The notes under the pieces are model-generated. The model was not told the origin of the DNA, did not search any database, and saw nothing but the letters and a program-made list of their open reading frames with translations. A stretch of DNA of 64,000 nt from Dromaius novaehollandiae (Eukaryota; Chordata; Aves; Casuariiformes; Dromaiidae), in the NCBI RefSeq assembly GCF_036370855.1, contig NC_088102.1, positions 37,981,835-38,045,834 of the forward strand, in the 5' to 3' direction. Of the stretch, positions 53,021 to 64,000 are shown one piece after another. Position numbers and translations under genes: made by a program. Within the stretch, counting starts at the first letter, position 1; every line of letters begins with the position of its first letter.

Positions 53021-53145
53021 GTCACGGCTGAGGAGGAGGGTAGTGGAGGAAAATGCGCTTTCTTAAACTGCTCGTGTGCAGAGGGACAGGCTGCAAGGGC
53101 TCGGCACTTCGCGGGTGGCGTTCAGCTCCCGCCCGGCTGGCCACG
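53010..53145 (+). promoter_or_regulatory. PLEK2: PLEK2 promoter and 5'UTR region (inferred)
   Basis: GC content rises from about 53.0 kb. A TACGTCAC cyclic-AMP-element-like site lies at 53019-53026 and a gccgggaag-like ETS core just upstream. The start site is unknown. An in-frame stop (53041-53043) precedes an upstream in-frame ATG at 53053. Confidence 0.45.
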
Positions 53146-53193
53146 ATGCAGGAAGCAGGTGGGGTGCTGAAGGAGGGCTTCCTCGTCAAAAGG
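53146..53193 (+). CDS. PLEK2: PLEK2 coding exon 1, residues 1-16
   Basis: MQEAGGVLKEGFLVKR, donor agg|gtgagt. The ATG has A at -3. The exon is in a GC-rich patch. Confidence 0.93.
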
Positions 53194-56100
53194 GTGAGTG
53201 CTCTTGGAGGGAGAAAAGCCACATTGCGTTGTTTCATTCCTGCGATTCTGCTCACGTATGGAAGCAGCTGCCGTGCGTGAGCTGGGGAGCTGGCGGAGCC
53301 GGGGCTCATGGCGAGGTGGTGCGTTGAGCTCAGGCTTTGGAAGGCTCCTGCCTGCCCTGCGGTAAGAAGATCGTGGAGGTCGCGAGGCTCTGAGCGGTGC
53401 CTGGGGGACACAGGCCGAGCTGCAGGAGTGGCAGGTGCTGACCACCCGCACCCTGATTTCCCTCTTCCAGTGTTTACCCGGAGAAAAGTGAACTAGCTAG
53501 CAGAATTAGTTAGTTATCAGAAAGGCAATAGGTGTGCACCCTAGGCCACACCTCTGCAAAGAGCACGTAAAAAAATACCTGGCAAAAGGCTATGTGGCAC
53601 CGGTGGAAGTGGCCATGGGAGGATGGAGAGGGGGAAGGTGTTCTGACGGTCTCCTAAGATACTTTGTGCCTCCTTTAGGGGGGCCAGCTGAGCAGGGTTT
53701 CTCAGTGCATACGAGGGGGTGGGGAACAGGGTACCCTTTTTGTAGGGGATCAGAGCAATACTAAATGCAGAAATGTGGTTGCAATAACTTCCTTCTTCCA
53801 TGCCCCTCACGCTCGTCTGTAAGAAATTTTCAGCCAAAACATGGAGAAAACAGCTGAAAGACAGCATCACAGATTTCAGCCTTTCCCACCACTTATCCCT
53901 TTCTAAACTTCCCTTATAGGACCAGGTTATAGCTGGGACTCAAAAGGGCAACTTAATTGGTGGCATAAACTGCTTTCAGTACCAAGACTCTGTCTTTTAA
54001 TACCAACGACTAACTTCATGGTCTTTAGTTGCACTCAAAAAATGTTATTGAAAGGTTTGTTCAGAGCTTTACCACGCCTTGGGAAATGCTTTTTGACAGT
54101 ATGTAGCAATGCTTCTGGTGCTAGCATGAAGGTAATCCTCCTCAGGAGCTCTCCTGGCAGGGCTCCCAGGTGGCCATTCGGGGGCCACGTGGAGCCAGGC
54201 TCTGCGCTGAGAACGGCCGTGGCCAGAGCTGGTCACTATGTTCCCTTCCTCCGGCGAGCAAAGCTGCCAGTGCCGGGAGGAAAGGCAGCAGGACTCTGTG
54301 GCTGTTGCATGACTACCGAGTTCAATAAGGGAAGACAAGGCACCCCGTCCATCGGAGGAACAGGGCGTCTGCACACTGGACTATAACTGCCAGGAGGCTG
54401 TACAACATCACCGAGAAATACACTTTAATAGGAAGGAGATAGAAAAGAAGACAGAGAAAGGAAACTGAAGGAGAAGGAAACAAGGCATCCACAGAAAACG
54501 ACGAGGATGGGGTGCAATCAGATAAAAGGACACAGAGATGTGTTAAGCAGAAGACAGCAGAAGCAAGGAGAACATCTAAATGTGTTATAAGTAGCTGAAT
54601 GTGTTGTAAGTATGAAGTGAACTGTACAAGAGACAGGAAAAGATAAAATATAAGATGCCACCTCCTGAAACAGAAGAAAACTCCAAAAAGGAAAGAAAAG
54701 AGCCATAACAGAGTGTATTGAGATGAAAAATGGCCAATGGCATTCACAGCAGGTGAAAAAGACAGTGAGGAAGATGAAGGGAAGAAGAGAATAAGACCAA
54801 GCTAGGTAAATTGTATTTAGTATAGACCAGAAGACATTAGATTTAAAGTGACCTGGATTTGATAAATTTAATGACCCCAACTTTTCTTGGAAATTGCTGC
54901 TTTTCCCCTTTACTCGCAGAGAATTAATGAGCTTTGATTCCTGCCACAACTGGACCTTGCATGTTCCTTTCTTCTAGCTGTCCCCACCCTCTTCCAGGTG
55001 TCGAAGCTGCCTGGGCCGAGCGCTTCACTCGCTGACTGTAATACTCCGTCATCTGTAGAAATGTAAGTCAGCTCCACTGCACCGCAACGCTGGACCTGAC
55101 AGTGTAGGACAGGACTGGGCCTGTCGGTGCCAGCCCTCATTCAGCATGTTCTCCCGTACAGCTGGGCTAAAAACAGCTGGAGGCTGCCGCTATTCACAGA
55201 GGGGAAAAAAGAGTTTTTATTTGTATTCTGGTATAAGCCAGGAGGCATTTGACTGTTCACAGCTTTCCTTTAGCCTTTTGCAATTGGAGAGGGTATCTCC
55301 CCTACAGACAGAAAACAGTAGCACAGGGAGTTTTTTATTCCAGGAGATTGGAGGCAGCTTTGATAGAAATAAACCCCTAATCAGCAGTATGAGGGGAAGC
55401 AAGAAAAAGCCAAGCCACCCAACAAAGCGCTCTCAAGCCCACTTGGCACCTACAGTCACACCAAAATGACAGCGAATGAAACTAATGTGGAGATATCAGA
55501 CACCACCCAGGGTCCACAGAGATAAGAAATTGTCTGCAGGAGATGCTGCTGAGATGATGACGCTCTCATGGATTTCGAGGTTTGCCTTGGTCCTGCCTGG
55601 CGCTGCCACCTGGTAGGTGCAGACCTAAATGACAGACTTTTAAGATCATTCACCCGAGCTTTTGCAAGAAAAACTTCTTGCCAGCAAAGATGATGTCCTG
55701 CTGGAGAAAGAGCACAGCATCTTTCTGTTCTTGCTGCATGATTTTATACTAATGTAACTTTGTTATTTTCTTACTGAAATGTGTATTTCAGAGAGCAGGG
55801 GACCACAATGACTCCTTAAGATCTTTTTCATCCAGGTTCCTATTTGTCTGTGGCATTTTCATGAAAAAGAAAACACGGTCGTTTCTCCAATGCTTGTGTT
55901 AAAAGCAGCTATGTGCATTTCTTCCCCTCTAGGGACATATTGTTCATAACTGGAAGGTGAGATGGTTCGTTCTGCTTCAAGATAAGCTGCTGTATTATAA
56001 ACTTGAAGGAGGCAAGAAGGAGCCTTCTCCAAAGGGCAGGATCCTTTTGGATGGCTGCACTATTACTTGTCCGTGCCTGGAATATGAGAACAGACCGGTA

Positions 56101-59100
56101 TGACTGGAGAAAGATATCCCTTCTCAGTGACACCCACTCTCTAATTTCTCCCTAGTCTTTTCCTCTTCTCCTACCTGCTTTGATTTCTGTGACCATATCA
56201 CTAGGGTATGTTTTTCCAGGGTTGGGCCTAGCCAAAAGTGAGCTACCCTTAGCAGTGCAACCAGGCCTAGCCATGAATCCTCTCATGGTGTCTTTGCAAA
56301 TCAGGGGCACGGCCATTAACAAAACACGCATGCAGAGGGGAGAATAAATGAAAATGCAGCAGCCCAGCCGTGTGCGGAGGGAGGGCATGAACAGCTCAGC
56401 AAAACCCCGAGGAGAAGGGGAAGAGAGCAGGAGAGAGGTTTCTACCTTGTCTTCCCTGGTGGTTGCCCTGAGCCCCAGCCATATCCACAGTGTGCTCCTG
56501 GGCTCGCAGCCAGGTCAGGCGCCTTTTTCCCTCTCCAGTGGGACTTTGCTGCTGTAGAAATTTTTTCAGCACGAGGGCTCTGCAGAGGAAAGTGCCTCCC
56601 GTGCTGCTCTGGTCACCGGCTGGTGGCAGCAATGCAAACTCCCCTGAACGGGGCCAGCAGGGAGATAACTCTGTGAACTGCTGACTATTTCAAGACTTCT
56701 CTTAGCAGAATGAGCCTAGTGAGAGTTTTTAGTTGTTGAGAAACTAGAGAAGATCTGGATGTGAAAAACTCCATTGTCGGTAGCAGACTCCTACGTAATC
56801 CAGTGTCTAGGCAGTCTGCTCTCTTGAGTACCACTGGCTCCATGCATGCAAACTGTGCTTGGAACTAAAAAAGCAAGGATTAGGAGAAAAAAAAAGAAAA
56901 GAAAAGAAAAGAAAAGAAAAGAAAAGAAAAGAAAAGAAAAGAAAAGAAAAGAAAAGAAAAGAAAAGAAAAGAAAAGAAAAGAAAAAGCAGAGTTGTGCCC
57001 AGCATCCTTCAGGCCAAGAACTGCTTGGTACTGCCCAGGTGGGATGGCATACCCTCCCCTCACTCGTCTCACTTGACTAGAGCTAAAAGAAGCAAAATGT
57101 GAATGGAGGGTATTAGTTAAATGTTGTGACTGCTTTGCACTTCTCTCTCTGCAGCTCCTTATTAAACTGAAGACAAAAACCAACACAGACTATTTCCTTG
57201 AGTGTTGCTCCAGAGAGGAGCGAGACTCCTGGGCTTTGGACATTACCGGAGCTATTCACGCTGGCCACCCAGTGCAGGTACAAGAGCTTCACAGAATGAA
57301 GAACTCTTTCAAACTGCTAGCGAATATTAGTCTCCAGTAAGTGTAAATGCCTTCTCCTTCTGCTATTGCTGTAGTCCACAAAGCGCCCAAGCTGGAGGGT
57401 GGGGAGGCTCGAGGGGAGCTCCTCTCTGCCCAGATCCACTCCCTCATGGCCAGAAGGGCTGCTCAGTCCTGCGTTTTGCCTGGGTGCAGGAATGCACTTT
57501 TTCCTGACCATCGTTTTGCTCCGGGTACACGGTTCTGCACAGGCTCCGCACGGCTGGCCTGAGGCCGTCCTAGTCCTGCTGCAGAAGTGTTCCCATTGGG
57601 GCAATGCATCGTCTTGGAAGGTGTAACATCAAGGAAAGACTCGTAGATGACTTTGTTAATGATGTGTTGGTGAGCTGTCAAAGCTGACTGATAGCCAAAA
57701 TCTGGGCAAGGATTTCAGGGCACGTGATGCTAAACAAGAGGAAACTGAGAACTGACTAAGAAAATTGATGTGAATTTAATTTGTTTTGAGAAGATGATAA
57801 ATGGAAGCTGACTATAGCTTGGGTGGAGCGCTTTAAAATGAGACATGCTTAGTAAGGCATCTTGTTTAGTGCTCTGCACTGGGAGAATGCAGTTTTCCTA
57901 TACCATACTTAGGAGGAAGCTTCAGGCGAGTATCAAGGCTGTCTCCTGGCTTTATGTCAGTAACCACTAGGACATCCCAGGTGCTGAGAGAGGTACATGA
58001 CAGTCTCTGCCTGTCTTTCCCTTCGGGTAACACTCTTCTCCATTCTCTTTTACAGCCATATAGTGGACAAAATGCATGACAGCAGCACTGGAATTAAGCT
58101 GACCCCCAACATGGAGCAAGGCAACAGATACAAAGAGACCTTTTCAGGTACGTGTGCTGCAGACAAGAGCTTCCTCGCGTCCAGTGTGCCATGTTGCAGT
58201 GAAAAGGGAGCTATCGCGTTGTCTTCATGGTGGGATTGATTGTGGCACAGTGGAAAGTACTGATGCAGCCAAGCTCTCCAATGCCATTCTGTCTTGCCCT
58301 ATGGATGTATGCAAGCACATATAGGGCCCCCACACTTCTGGCCAAACTTGTACCTCATTGACAGTCTATTTTATGGTGCCAAAAAGTTTCAGCAAAAGAA
58401 GGCCTGTGCGGTAGGAGACCAGCTGTCTCGCCATGGAAGAGCATGTCGTCTTGGTCTGAGCTGCCTTCTCCCTGCAGGTTCTGCACTGGTGGACTGGCTG
58501 ATCTCCAGCAGCTTTGCTGTGTCACGGTTCGAGGCCGTCACCTTGGCCTCCATGCTGATGGAGGAGAACTTCATCAAGCCCGTGGGAGCCCGCAGCATTG
58601 AGGCCACGCGCTACAGCGACCTGTCGGAGCAGTTCCTCGACGACTCCACCGCACTGTACATGTTTGTAAGTGATGCGGCTGCCAACGGACGCACCTCCTC
58701 TGCCCTTTGTCCCTTGATTTTCAGCAGCGGTAAAGGGGACACACGCACAGCAGGCACCAAAAGGCAAAGCAGGCAGGCGGTGAAAAAAAACACGAAAGAA
58801 GCAGCTCTGGGCTTTTAATAGTAATAAGGCTTGTATTTTTGTTGGAGACAAAAAACTACATGGATATGGAGGGATCTCCAGGTTAGGTAATCAAGTACAA
58901 AAAGGGGTGCAGCGCTCAGCACTGCTGTGTCTGCATTTAACGGGGACCATGCTGTGGTTCTACTAAAAGTCAAGGCCACAGTGCATGTGTAGGTTTTATG
59001 GCTGTAATTCATTGCTTGTAAATCTCAGAACTGCTGACCTGGGCAGCAGGGTTACAGAGTAGTATTCATTCAGGAAAAAAATGAGCTAAAAACAGCTCCA

Positions 59101-60608
59101 TGGAAGACAAAATACAGTAGAACTTTGTACTTAGAAGTGTGTTTAGATTTTCTAAAAGTGCAACTATCTTCTTCCCCATTTGCAGGCTGAGAGCTATAAG
59201 AAAAAGAACAGTTCCAAGGAAGACCTGCAGTTTAATATCAGTGAATTAAGTGGCACAATTGTGAAACAAGGCTATTTAGTGAAACAGGTAAATACAGTCT
59301 TTGAACTTTCCTTGTGAAACAAGAAATATGACAGCTGTTACGGCTGCATGGAGAATAAACATGGGTTATAGGAGCATTGCTGAAAAATTATGGCCAACAG
59401 AGAGAACTTTCTTGTCAGCTTTGCTATCAGATATAATGTAGTGAAGAGTATCTAGTCATAAAGTGAACTATGGAGCTTGCTGCTGCAGCATTATTAATGG
59501 GATATATACCATATATGTTGAGGGTATACTGAAATATATAAAATAATGTCAAAAGCAAGGGTCCCATTCAAACTCAAAATCCCACCAGAGTTGTTATATT
59601 TACCCCCAAGCAGATGCACTGTTCTGCTCTGTCCTAACCCATCGGGGTAATGTAAGCAGCTAGGATGTTCAGCCACGCCACAGCTGAATTTCAAAGCTGA
59701 ATGGATTCACTTTGGCATGAAGCAGACATTAACCGGTGGGCAGTCACTCATATACACATAGATGCTCTGGTGGGGGGGAGTCCTGTTGTCTTTGAGTGTA
59801 ATTACCTGTTAGTGGGTAATTGTTTGCAGGATCCCACCCGCAGTCTGCAACACTTCATTTCTAAAATGAGCATCAGTTGCAACATTACAAAGCCAAACCC
59901 AGGCCCCTGCAGCAGGCAACCCCACCTTATTGCACCCCTGCATTTTTTTCCTAGAGCTTTGAACCATGAGCTGCGTTTTTGGTGTTGCTCAAGCTCTTCC
60001 TCATCCCCAGCCTGGAGTCCAGACCTCCGCCAGGGGATGCTTTCAGGGCCCTGACACAGGCTTGATGTGTGCCCTGCACATTAGCACCTGCCAGGGAAAG
60101 AGTAAAGAGACACAAAAGCACCCATCACCTCTTAATGCCCTCAGAGCATGCAGGGCATATCTTTTTAATCCAAGCCCTGTATTTAATCTGAAGTTAGGAG
60201 GAGGAATCACATATATATTTGCTTGTTCCTTTCACTCCCCTTTCTTGGTACTCAGCACAAGAAAGGGAGAGAGTGAAAAATTATCGGTGTATGATAAAGG
60301 ATGTTAAGAAGAAAATCCTGGGAGTTGTAAAGATGTCAGAAAAGATTTTTCCCTGTTGGCTCCAAATCCTCTAATTTTTGTACCTATGTAGGCTTCCCCT
60401 ACAGCCTGCGGGAAAATGGCCATTGCAGCAGGAGGTATTTACTGGTGGTAACTTTTAATTCTTCTATGTTACAGGGGCACAAAAGGAAAAATTGGAAGGT
60501 GAGGAGATTTGTTTTGAGAGCTGATCCTGCTTTCTTGCACTACTACGACCCCACAAAGGTATGTGAGTGGGGAGTTGGCCTCCTCAAAAACCCTTCTACG
60601 GAATAATG

Positions 60609-60639
<31 letters not shown>

Positions 60640-63015
60640 ACAATTATGCTGTAAATGTTGTTTCTCTCACCTAAATCTCCTTTTGGGTTCCTCTGCCCAT
60701 TCCTGGGGAACAGGACCTCTCTGGCCTTACCCTGGGAGGTTGTCCCTGTGTGATTTGTCTCTCCTAGTGTCTTCCAGCCTGTGTTTTCCCCACTGAGACT
60801 CTTTTACTATAGCTGTGGGGCAGTGATCTCCTTGAGATTACTCTTGCTGTGTCCACACAGCAGGGGACCACGCTCCTGCAGGGATTCTTGCTGGTCTGTG
60901 GTCTTTTGGGGCCATTATCTCACCTCTTGGGGGCTGTACTGCTACTGGGATTTTCTACTTTCTTATTCCAATGCTGAATAGGTCTTCCTTGATCCCAAAG
61001 TGTTTATAAGAATTTGTAGTACTCAGCTCTAAACCTGCTCAAGGAATATTAGAATTTATCTTCCTGGATATAAACATCAATGAGAGTGAGCCAGACGGGC
61101 ACGTGGAGCCATCAGGCCCAGACGCACAGGGTACCACGAACCCCACCAGGTCACTAAGTGGAACATGTATAGGAGTGCTGCATGTGACTTTGCAAGAAAA
61201 GGCAAACAGCAGAACAGTGAAAACAGCTCGTAGAGCTGGTTCGTTTTTTCTTGCTGATTTCTTTGTAGGTCTTTTTGTATTACAACTCTCCCTTGTAATG
61301 CTGTAAACTCAAACTGCAGAGCCTGGCGATCAGACAAGGGAGCTAACCTGCTAGTGAAAATGGTCAGATTTTTCCCACACAGACTCAGGGAAAAGTGGTA
61401 AGCTAAAAACTGGGAGAAGCTTTTTTTTAAAAAAAAATATGTTATTGATAAAACAGTACAGAGGTTTTACGTATATAATTTTTATACTACCATTGTTCTT
61501 TTAATTGATCTCTACCATTCCCAGCCCCAAAGAAATCTCTGAGACTGAGGGAAAATAATAATTTAGTTGCATGTCCTGACTTCTCCTGTGACTTGGATGT
61601 TTTAGATCCAGAAAGATTGGCATTACCTCTCCACTTTTGTAAAAATAAATGGTCTGCCCTAGAAAATAATTCTGATTTTTCCAGATAAGCCTCATTTCCA
61701 TTTTATTTGCAGGAAGAAAACAGGCCAGTAGGTGGATTTTCTCTTCGTGGCTGTCTTGTCTCAGCTCTGGAGGACAATGGAGTCCCAACGGGTAAGCATG
61801 AGCCTTCAGACTTTCCTGCATACAAATATACTCTCTAGCAGTACAGTTTTTGGGGGTGGGATTGCATGTGTGCACAAGTGGGCTGGCCTTTCCTTTCACG
61901 TGGCAAGCAAGGGAGGAGGCAGGTCATTGAAAAGCCCCATACTGTTGGGCTGTCCCATACCAGATAGGAATTTTTAGAGTTATTTCTGCATATCTTGAGT
62001 GTTCCCCTTTTTATGGGCCTTTCTCAGTCAGATGACCTCTGAGACTGTCTCAAGACATTGATTAATATTACAGAGTTAATAGTCAAAGAGGAAATGTCTT
62101 GGTTTTGGATGTTGTTGAACCTAATGCCCAGAGGCATCCCCTGATGCCATCCCTTTTTGTCTGTTCTCTCTACTTATGCCAATACCTTTTTGGTTTTGAT
62201 CTGCTACAATCCAAATATAGGAGAGACTTAAAAACAACAGTACAAAAACCAGTTCTGCTAGTATATGTGCTTGGCTTAACACTTGTCTGGAACCTCAGCC
62301 TCACAAATAAGTGTTTTTGCTGTTAAAGTAATCAATTTTGTTATAGTAAGCACAATGTGTTGATCTTGAATAAGGAGCATCTTTCTGAAGACGTCTTTTA
62401 AGAGTTGGTTTCCTTTTCCTCTTCCTAAGCAATACATTTCCCCACAAAAGACACAGCCTGAAAAAGATATGGGAGTGGGGGTAGAGGGGGGAGAGAGATG
62501 ACACAGCAATACGCAGTACAGCTCCCTGCTAGAGCAGCCTGAAGATGGGCAGGAGCCAGTCTAATCTACCGCAGGAACTGGTAAGGAGTTCATCTCTCCG
62601 TTGTATGACTCCAGTAAGATTCACGATCTAAATAGCACATGTTTTGCATACGGTGCATAACACACAGTAGTTCATCTAGTCTCTGAGAGGTGTGTCTATA
62701 CTATGTCTTTATAATGCAGAAGGGGAATCAAAGACGCAGTGATTTTAGATGTCTTATCCATAATGAAACAGATATAGATCTAATCCCTTTCTTTCACTAC
62801 ATTAAAATTCTTCCCTACGAAGCTTTGTTTCTGCTGAAAAGCAGTCCTCTGTGCACTCTCCTCATCTGTCACACTTTTTCTCTGCAGGAGTGAAGGGGAA
62901 TGTGCAAGGCAACCTTTTCAAAATCATCACCAAAAATGACATCCATTATTATATCCAGGCCAGCTCCAAAGCAGAGCGAGCACAATGGATTGAGGCAATC
63001 AAACCACTGACATGA
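53146..63015 (+). CDS. PLEK2: PLEK2 (pleckstrin-2), complete
   Basis: Adaptor that binds 3-phosphorylated phosphoinositides at the plasma membrane and promotes actin remodelling and cell spreading; in mammals it acts downstream of PI3K and JAK2-STAT5 in red-cell precursors. Coding exons: 53146-53193, 55933-56097, 57155-57336, 58056-58147, 58478-58665, 59186-59287, 60475-60558, 61713-61791, 62888-63015; 1068 bp, 355 residues against 353 in human. Order: PH1 (about 6-105, opening VLKEGFLVKRGHIVHNWKVR), DEP (about 140-225, with SALVDWLISS), PH2 (about 248-354, GYLVKQGHKRKNWKVRRFVL), ending WIEAIKPLT. I chose the ATG at 53146 because MQEAGGVLKEG aligns with human MEDGVLKEG; an in-frame ATG 93 bases upstream is possible. 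All junctions keep phase. Confidence 0.97.
53194..55932 (+). other. PLEK2: PLEK2 intron 1 with a purine-skewed segment
   Basis: About 2.7 kb. The segment 54411-54840 is strongly A+G-rich on the plus strand, which leaves long open but meaningless frames on the minus strand. Nothing else is recognised. Confidence 0.8.
55933..56097 (+). CDS. PLEK2: PLEK2 coding exon 2, residues 17-71 (PH1)
   Basis: GHIVHNWKVRWFVLLQDKLL through CPCLEYENRP. The acceptor is ccctctag and the donor is gtatga. It carries the basic first strands of the PH domain that bind phosphoinositide. Confidence 0.97.
56887..56991. repeat. (GAAAA)18 pentanucleotide microsatellite
   Basis: Eighteen perfect GAAAA units at 56896-56985, with A-rich flanks, in PLEK2 intron 2 about 170 bases before exon 3. 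It explains the lysine/arginine/glutamate frames and their antisense phenylalanine-rich frame at this site. Confidence 0.98.
57155..57336 (+). CDS. PLEK2: PLEK2 coding exon 3, residues 72-132 (PH1 end)
   Basis: LLIKLKTKTNTDYFLECCSR then the C-terminal PH helix EERDSWALDITGAIHAG, ending ANISL plus two bases of His. The acceptor is tctctgcag and the donor is gtaagt. Confidence 0.97.
58056..58147 (+). CDS. PLEK2: PLEK2 coding exon 4, residues 132-163
   Basis: HIVDKMHDSSTGIKLTPNME then QGNRYKETFS, with split codons at both ends. The acceptor is ttttacag and the donor is gtacgt. Start of the DEP domain. Confidence 0.97.
58478..58665 (+). CDS. PLEK2: PLEK2 coding exon 5, residues 163-225 (DEP)
   Basis: SALVDWLISSSFAVSRFEAV through QFLDDSTALYMF. 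It is markedly GC-rich in third positions compared with the other exons. The acceptor is ccctgcag and the donor is gtaagt. Confidence 0.97.
59186..59287 (+). CDS. PLEK2: PLEK2 coding exon 6, residues 226-259
   Basis: AESYKKKNSSKEDLQFNISE then LSGTIVKQGYLVKQ, the linker and start of PH2. The acceptor is tttgcag and the donor is gtaaat. Confidence 0.97.
60475..60558 (+). CDS. PLEK2: PLEK2 coding exon 7, residues 260-287 (PH2)
   Basis: GHKRKNWKVRRFVLRADPAF then LHYYDPTK. The acceptor is tgttacag and the donor is gtatgt. Confidence 0.97.
60602..60638. repeat. (AAT)n trinucleotide microsatellite
   Basis: Two units, one interrupting gat, then about nine pure AAT units, shortly after the donor of PLEK2 exon 7. 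Confidence 0.97.
61713..61791 (+). CDS. PLEK2: PLEK2 coding exon 8, residues 288-314 (PH2)
   Basis: EENRPVGGFSLRGCLVSALE then DNGVPT plus one base. The acceptor is atttgcag and the donor is gtaagc. Confidence 0.97.
62888..63015 (+). CDS. PLEK2: PLEK2 coding exon 9, residues 314-355 and stop
   Basis: VKGNVQGNLFKIITKNDIHY, then the final PH helix SSKAERAQWIEAIKPLT and TGA. The acceptor is tctctgcag. Confidence 0.97.
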
Positions 63016-63175
63016 ACAAGATGGACTCCATGCCAAATAGCAAGTCACATTTGTGACCAGGTTTCCTGCTCTCTTTGTCTGGGAGTGTTGTTCTTCCCTT
63101 AGATTTTTTTGATATTTGTATTACCACAGCACAGAAGTCATGTAAATCCAGAATAAAAATTCACCACCAAGAATT
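63016..63175 (+). other. PLEK2: PLEK2 3'UTR
   Basis: Short 3'UTR ending just after AATAAA at 63152-63157 (ccagaataaaaattcacc). Confidence 0.65.
63152..63157 (+). promoter_or_regulatory. PLEK2: Poly(A) signal AATAAA of PLEK2
   Basis: First canonical signal after the stop codon, 137 bases downstream. Confidence 0.65.
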
Positions 63176-64000
63176 TATCATCTAACCAAGAGACAAGCAA
63201 TGACAGGTTGATATAGACAAATGAGGCTTTACAAGGAAACAATGAGATAGAATATTCCAAGATGGAAGCGAATATCCTTTTGTACAAGTATTAGCGGGCA
63301 GATCCAGATTGTGCTTTAACCTAAAGCAGAAATGTCTTTTCCATTTCCTCTTTATAAAGGGGCTCATAAACTAATGAGTCTGGGCTGACTGACTCAAGGT
63401 ATGTGAACTGGGTCAGAGCTATGAAAGCTTCTGGTTTCTGGGGCTGCCTTTCTTCATGTACCATGAAAGCACCTTGTGCTAGCCAGTTTAGTTGCTAAGA
63501 TAATCACTATTGTGAAACAAACCACAGGTCTGTCTGTCCATCCATCTGCTCTAGTATTTGGTTGTCTGTCATGCTAGAAAAGATCAGAGAGTCCTCCACT
63601 CCGATATCTAGTTTCTTCTTGTACTGGTAATGGCTCATAGCATTACGTGACCCTGAGTGCTGCTATATCAGATCAGACCAGTGGTAGTTATTCCAGACAA
63701 TGGCTGGTGCTGAATATATTGGAACAAATCACTCAGCCATGAAAGCAAGACTTTTCCTTCTGATTAGCACTGTAAACCCATTCATGTGGTGCACCATGGG
63801 GACTGAGAGTTCTAATAGCAGTTCTGCCTATTGCTGTTTCTATTTTAAACCATTAAACTTTCATTGTTTTTCTAGTAAACTTGACTCTGATATTATATTA
63901 TTATTATTAGATGTTATAAAAGTTCAGTGCATTTGAATCTCCTATGCTCTTTTGAGATAATTTTTCTCAGAGGATAGTTTGGGGTATGTGAAAATAATGG
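63176..64000. other. Intergenic DNA downstream of PLEK2
   Basis: AT-rich sequence with no supported gene on either strand; a short ATT-rich patch lies near 63890-63910. The next gene is beyond the window. Confidence 0.7.

Larger units (their letters stand above)
56098..62887 (+). other. PLEK2: Remaining PLEK2 introns (seven)
   Basis: Introns of 0.33 to 1.2 kb with GT-AG ends. They hold a (GAAAA)18 array at 56896-56985 and an (AAT)n array at 60602-60638. No nested gene or known repeat family was seen. Confidence 0.8.

Noticed and set aside
54322-54949. Two overlapping hydrophobic minus-strand frames in PLEK2 intron 1, which could be mistaken for membrane proteins
   Set aside because: They follow from the purine skew of the plus strand, which gives Phe/Leu/Ser-rich antisense codons. 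No supported gene.
56791-57186. 131-codon minus frame with repeated FSFLF units and matching plus frames rich in KEKKRKE
   Set aside because: Both are translations of the (GAAAA)18 microsatellite, not proteins.

Overview
This window is nuclear DNA from a vertebrate, most likely a bird. It carries four conserved single-copy genes, all interrupted by GT-AG introns, in a mostly AT-rich sequence with one strong CpG island. Introns are short for vertebrate genes and almost no interspersed repeats can be recognised, which fits a compact avian genome; the species cannot be named from the sequence. The gene order PALS1 (MPP5) - ATP6V1D - EIF2S1 - PLEK2 is the set found together on human 14q23-q24.

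Layout: 1-23121 (+) holds the last twelve coding exons of PALS1 (residues 123-675 in human numbering; the first ~122 residues lie upstream of the window), followed by a ~3 kb 3'UTR. 28382-37011 (-) is the complete ATP6V1D, nine coding exons and 247 residues, converging on PALS1. A CpG island at about 36.7-37.9 kb is the shared divergent promoter of ATP6V1D (-) and EIF2S1 (+). EIF2S1 has a non-coding first exon ending at 37596 and seven coding exons from 39576 to 47472 (315 residues). About 5 kb of intergenic DNA follows. PLEK2 (+) then runs from 53146 to 63015 in nine coding exons (355 residues). The last ~0.8 kb is intergenic.

Every coding exon was placed by reading the frame, the splice sites and the codon phase across each junction. 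All junctions are in phase, and three of the proteins match or nearly match the human lengths I remember (ATP6V1D 247, EIF2S1 315, PLEK2 355 against 353), so these gene models are secure. PALS1 is a polarity scaffold, ATP6V1D a rotor subunit of the vacuolar proton pump, EIF2S1 the regulated alpha subunit of translation factor eIF2, and PLEK2 a phosphoinositide-binding actin regulator. They are neighbours without forming a pathway; only ATP6V1D and EIF2S1 share control DNA.

I found no undescribed system. No retroviral or LTR remnant, DNA transposon, CRISPR array or tRNA could be recognised. The points most worth checking are two E-box/CLEAR-like sites and a TCTCGCGAGA palindrome in the shared promoter, an in-frame upstream start that would give PLEK2 a basic 31-residue N-terminal extension, the orientation of PLEK2 relative to human, a pair of frame-neutral 72-bp PALS1 exons with a weak donor, a perfect 12-bp inverted repeat in an ATP6V1D intron, and several long G/C or pentanucleotide tracts.
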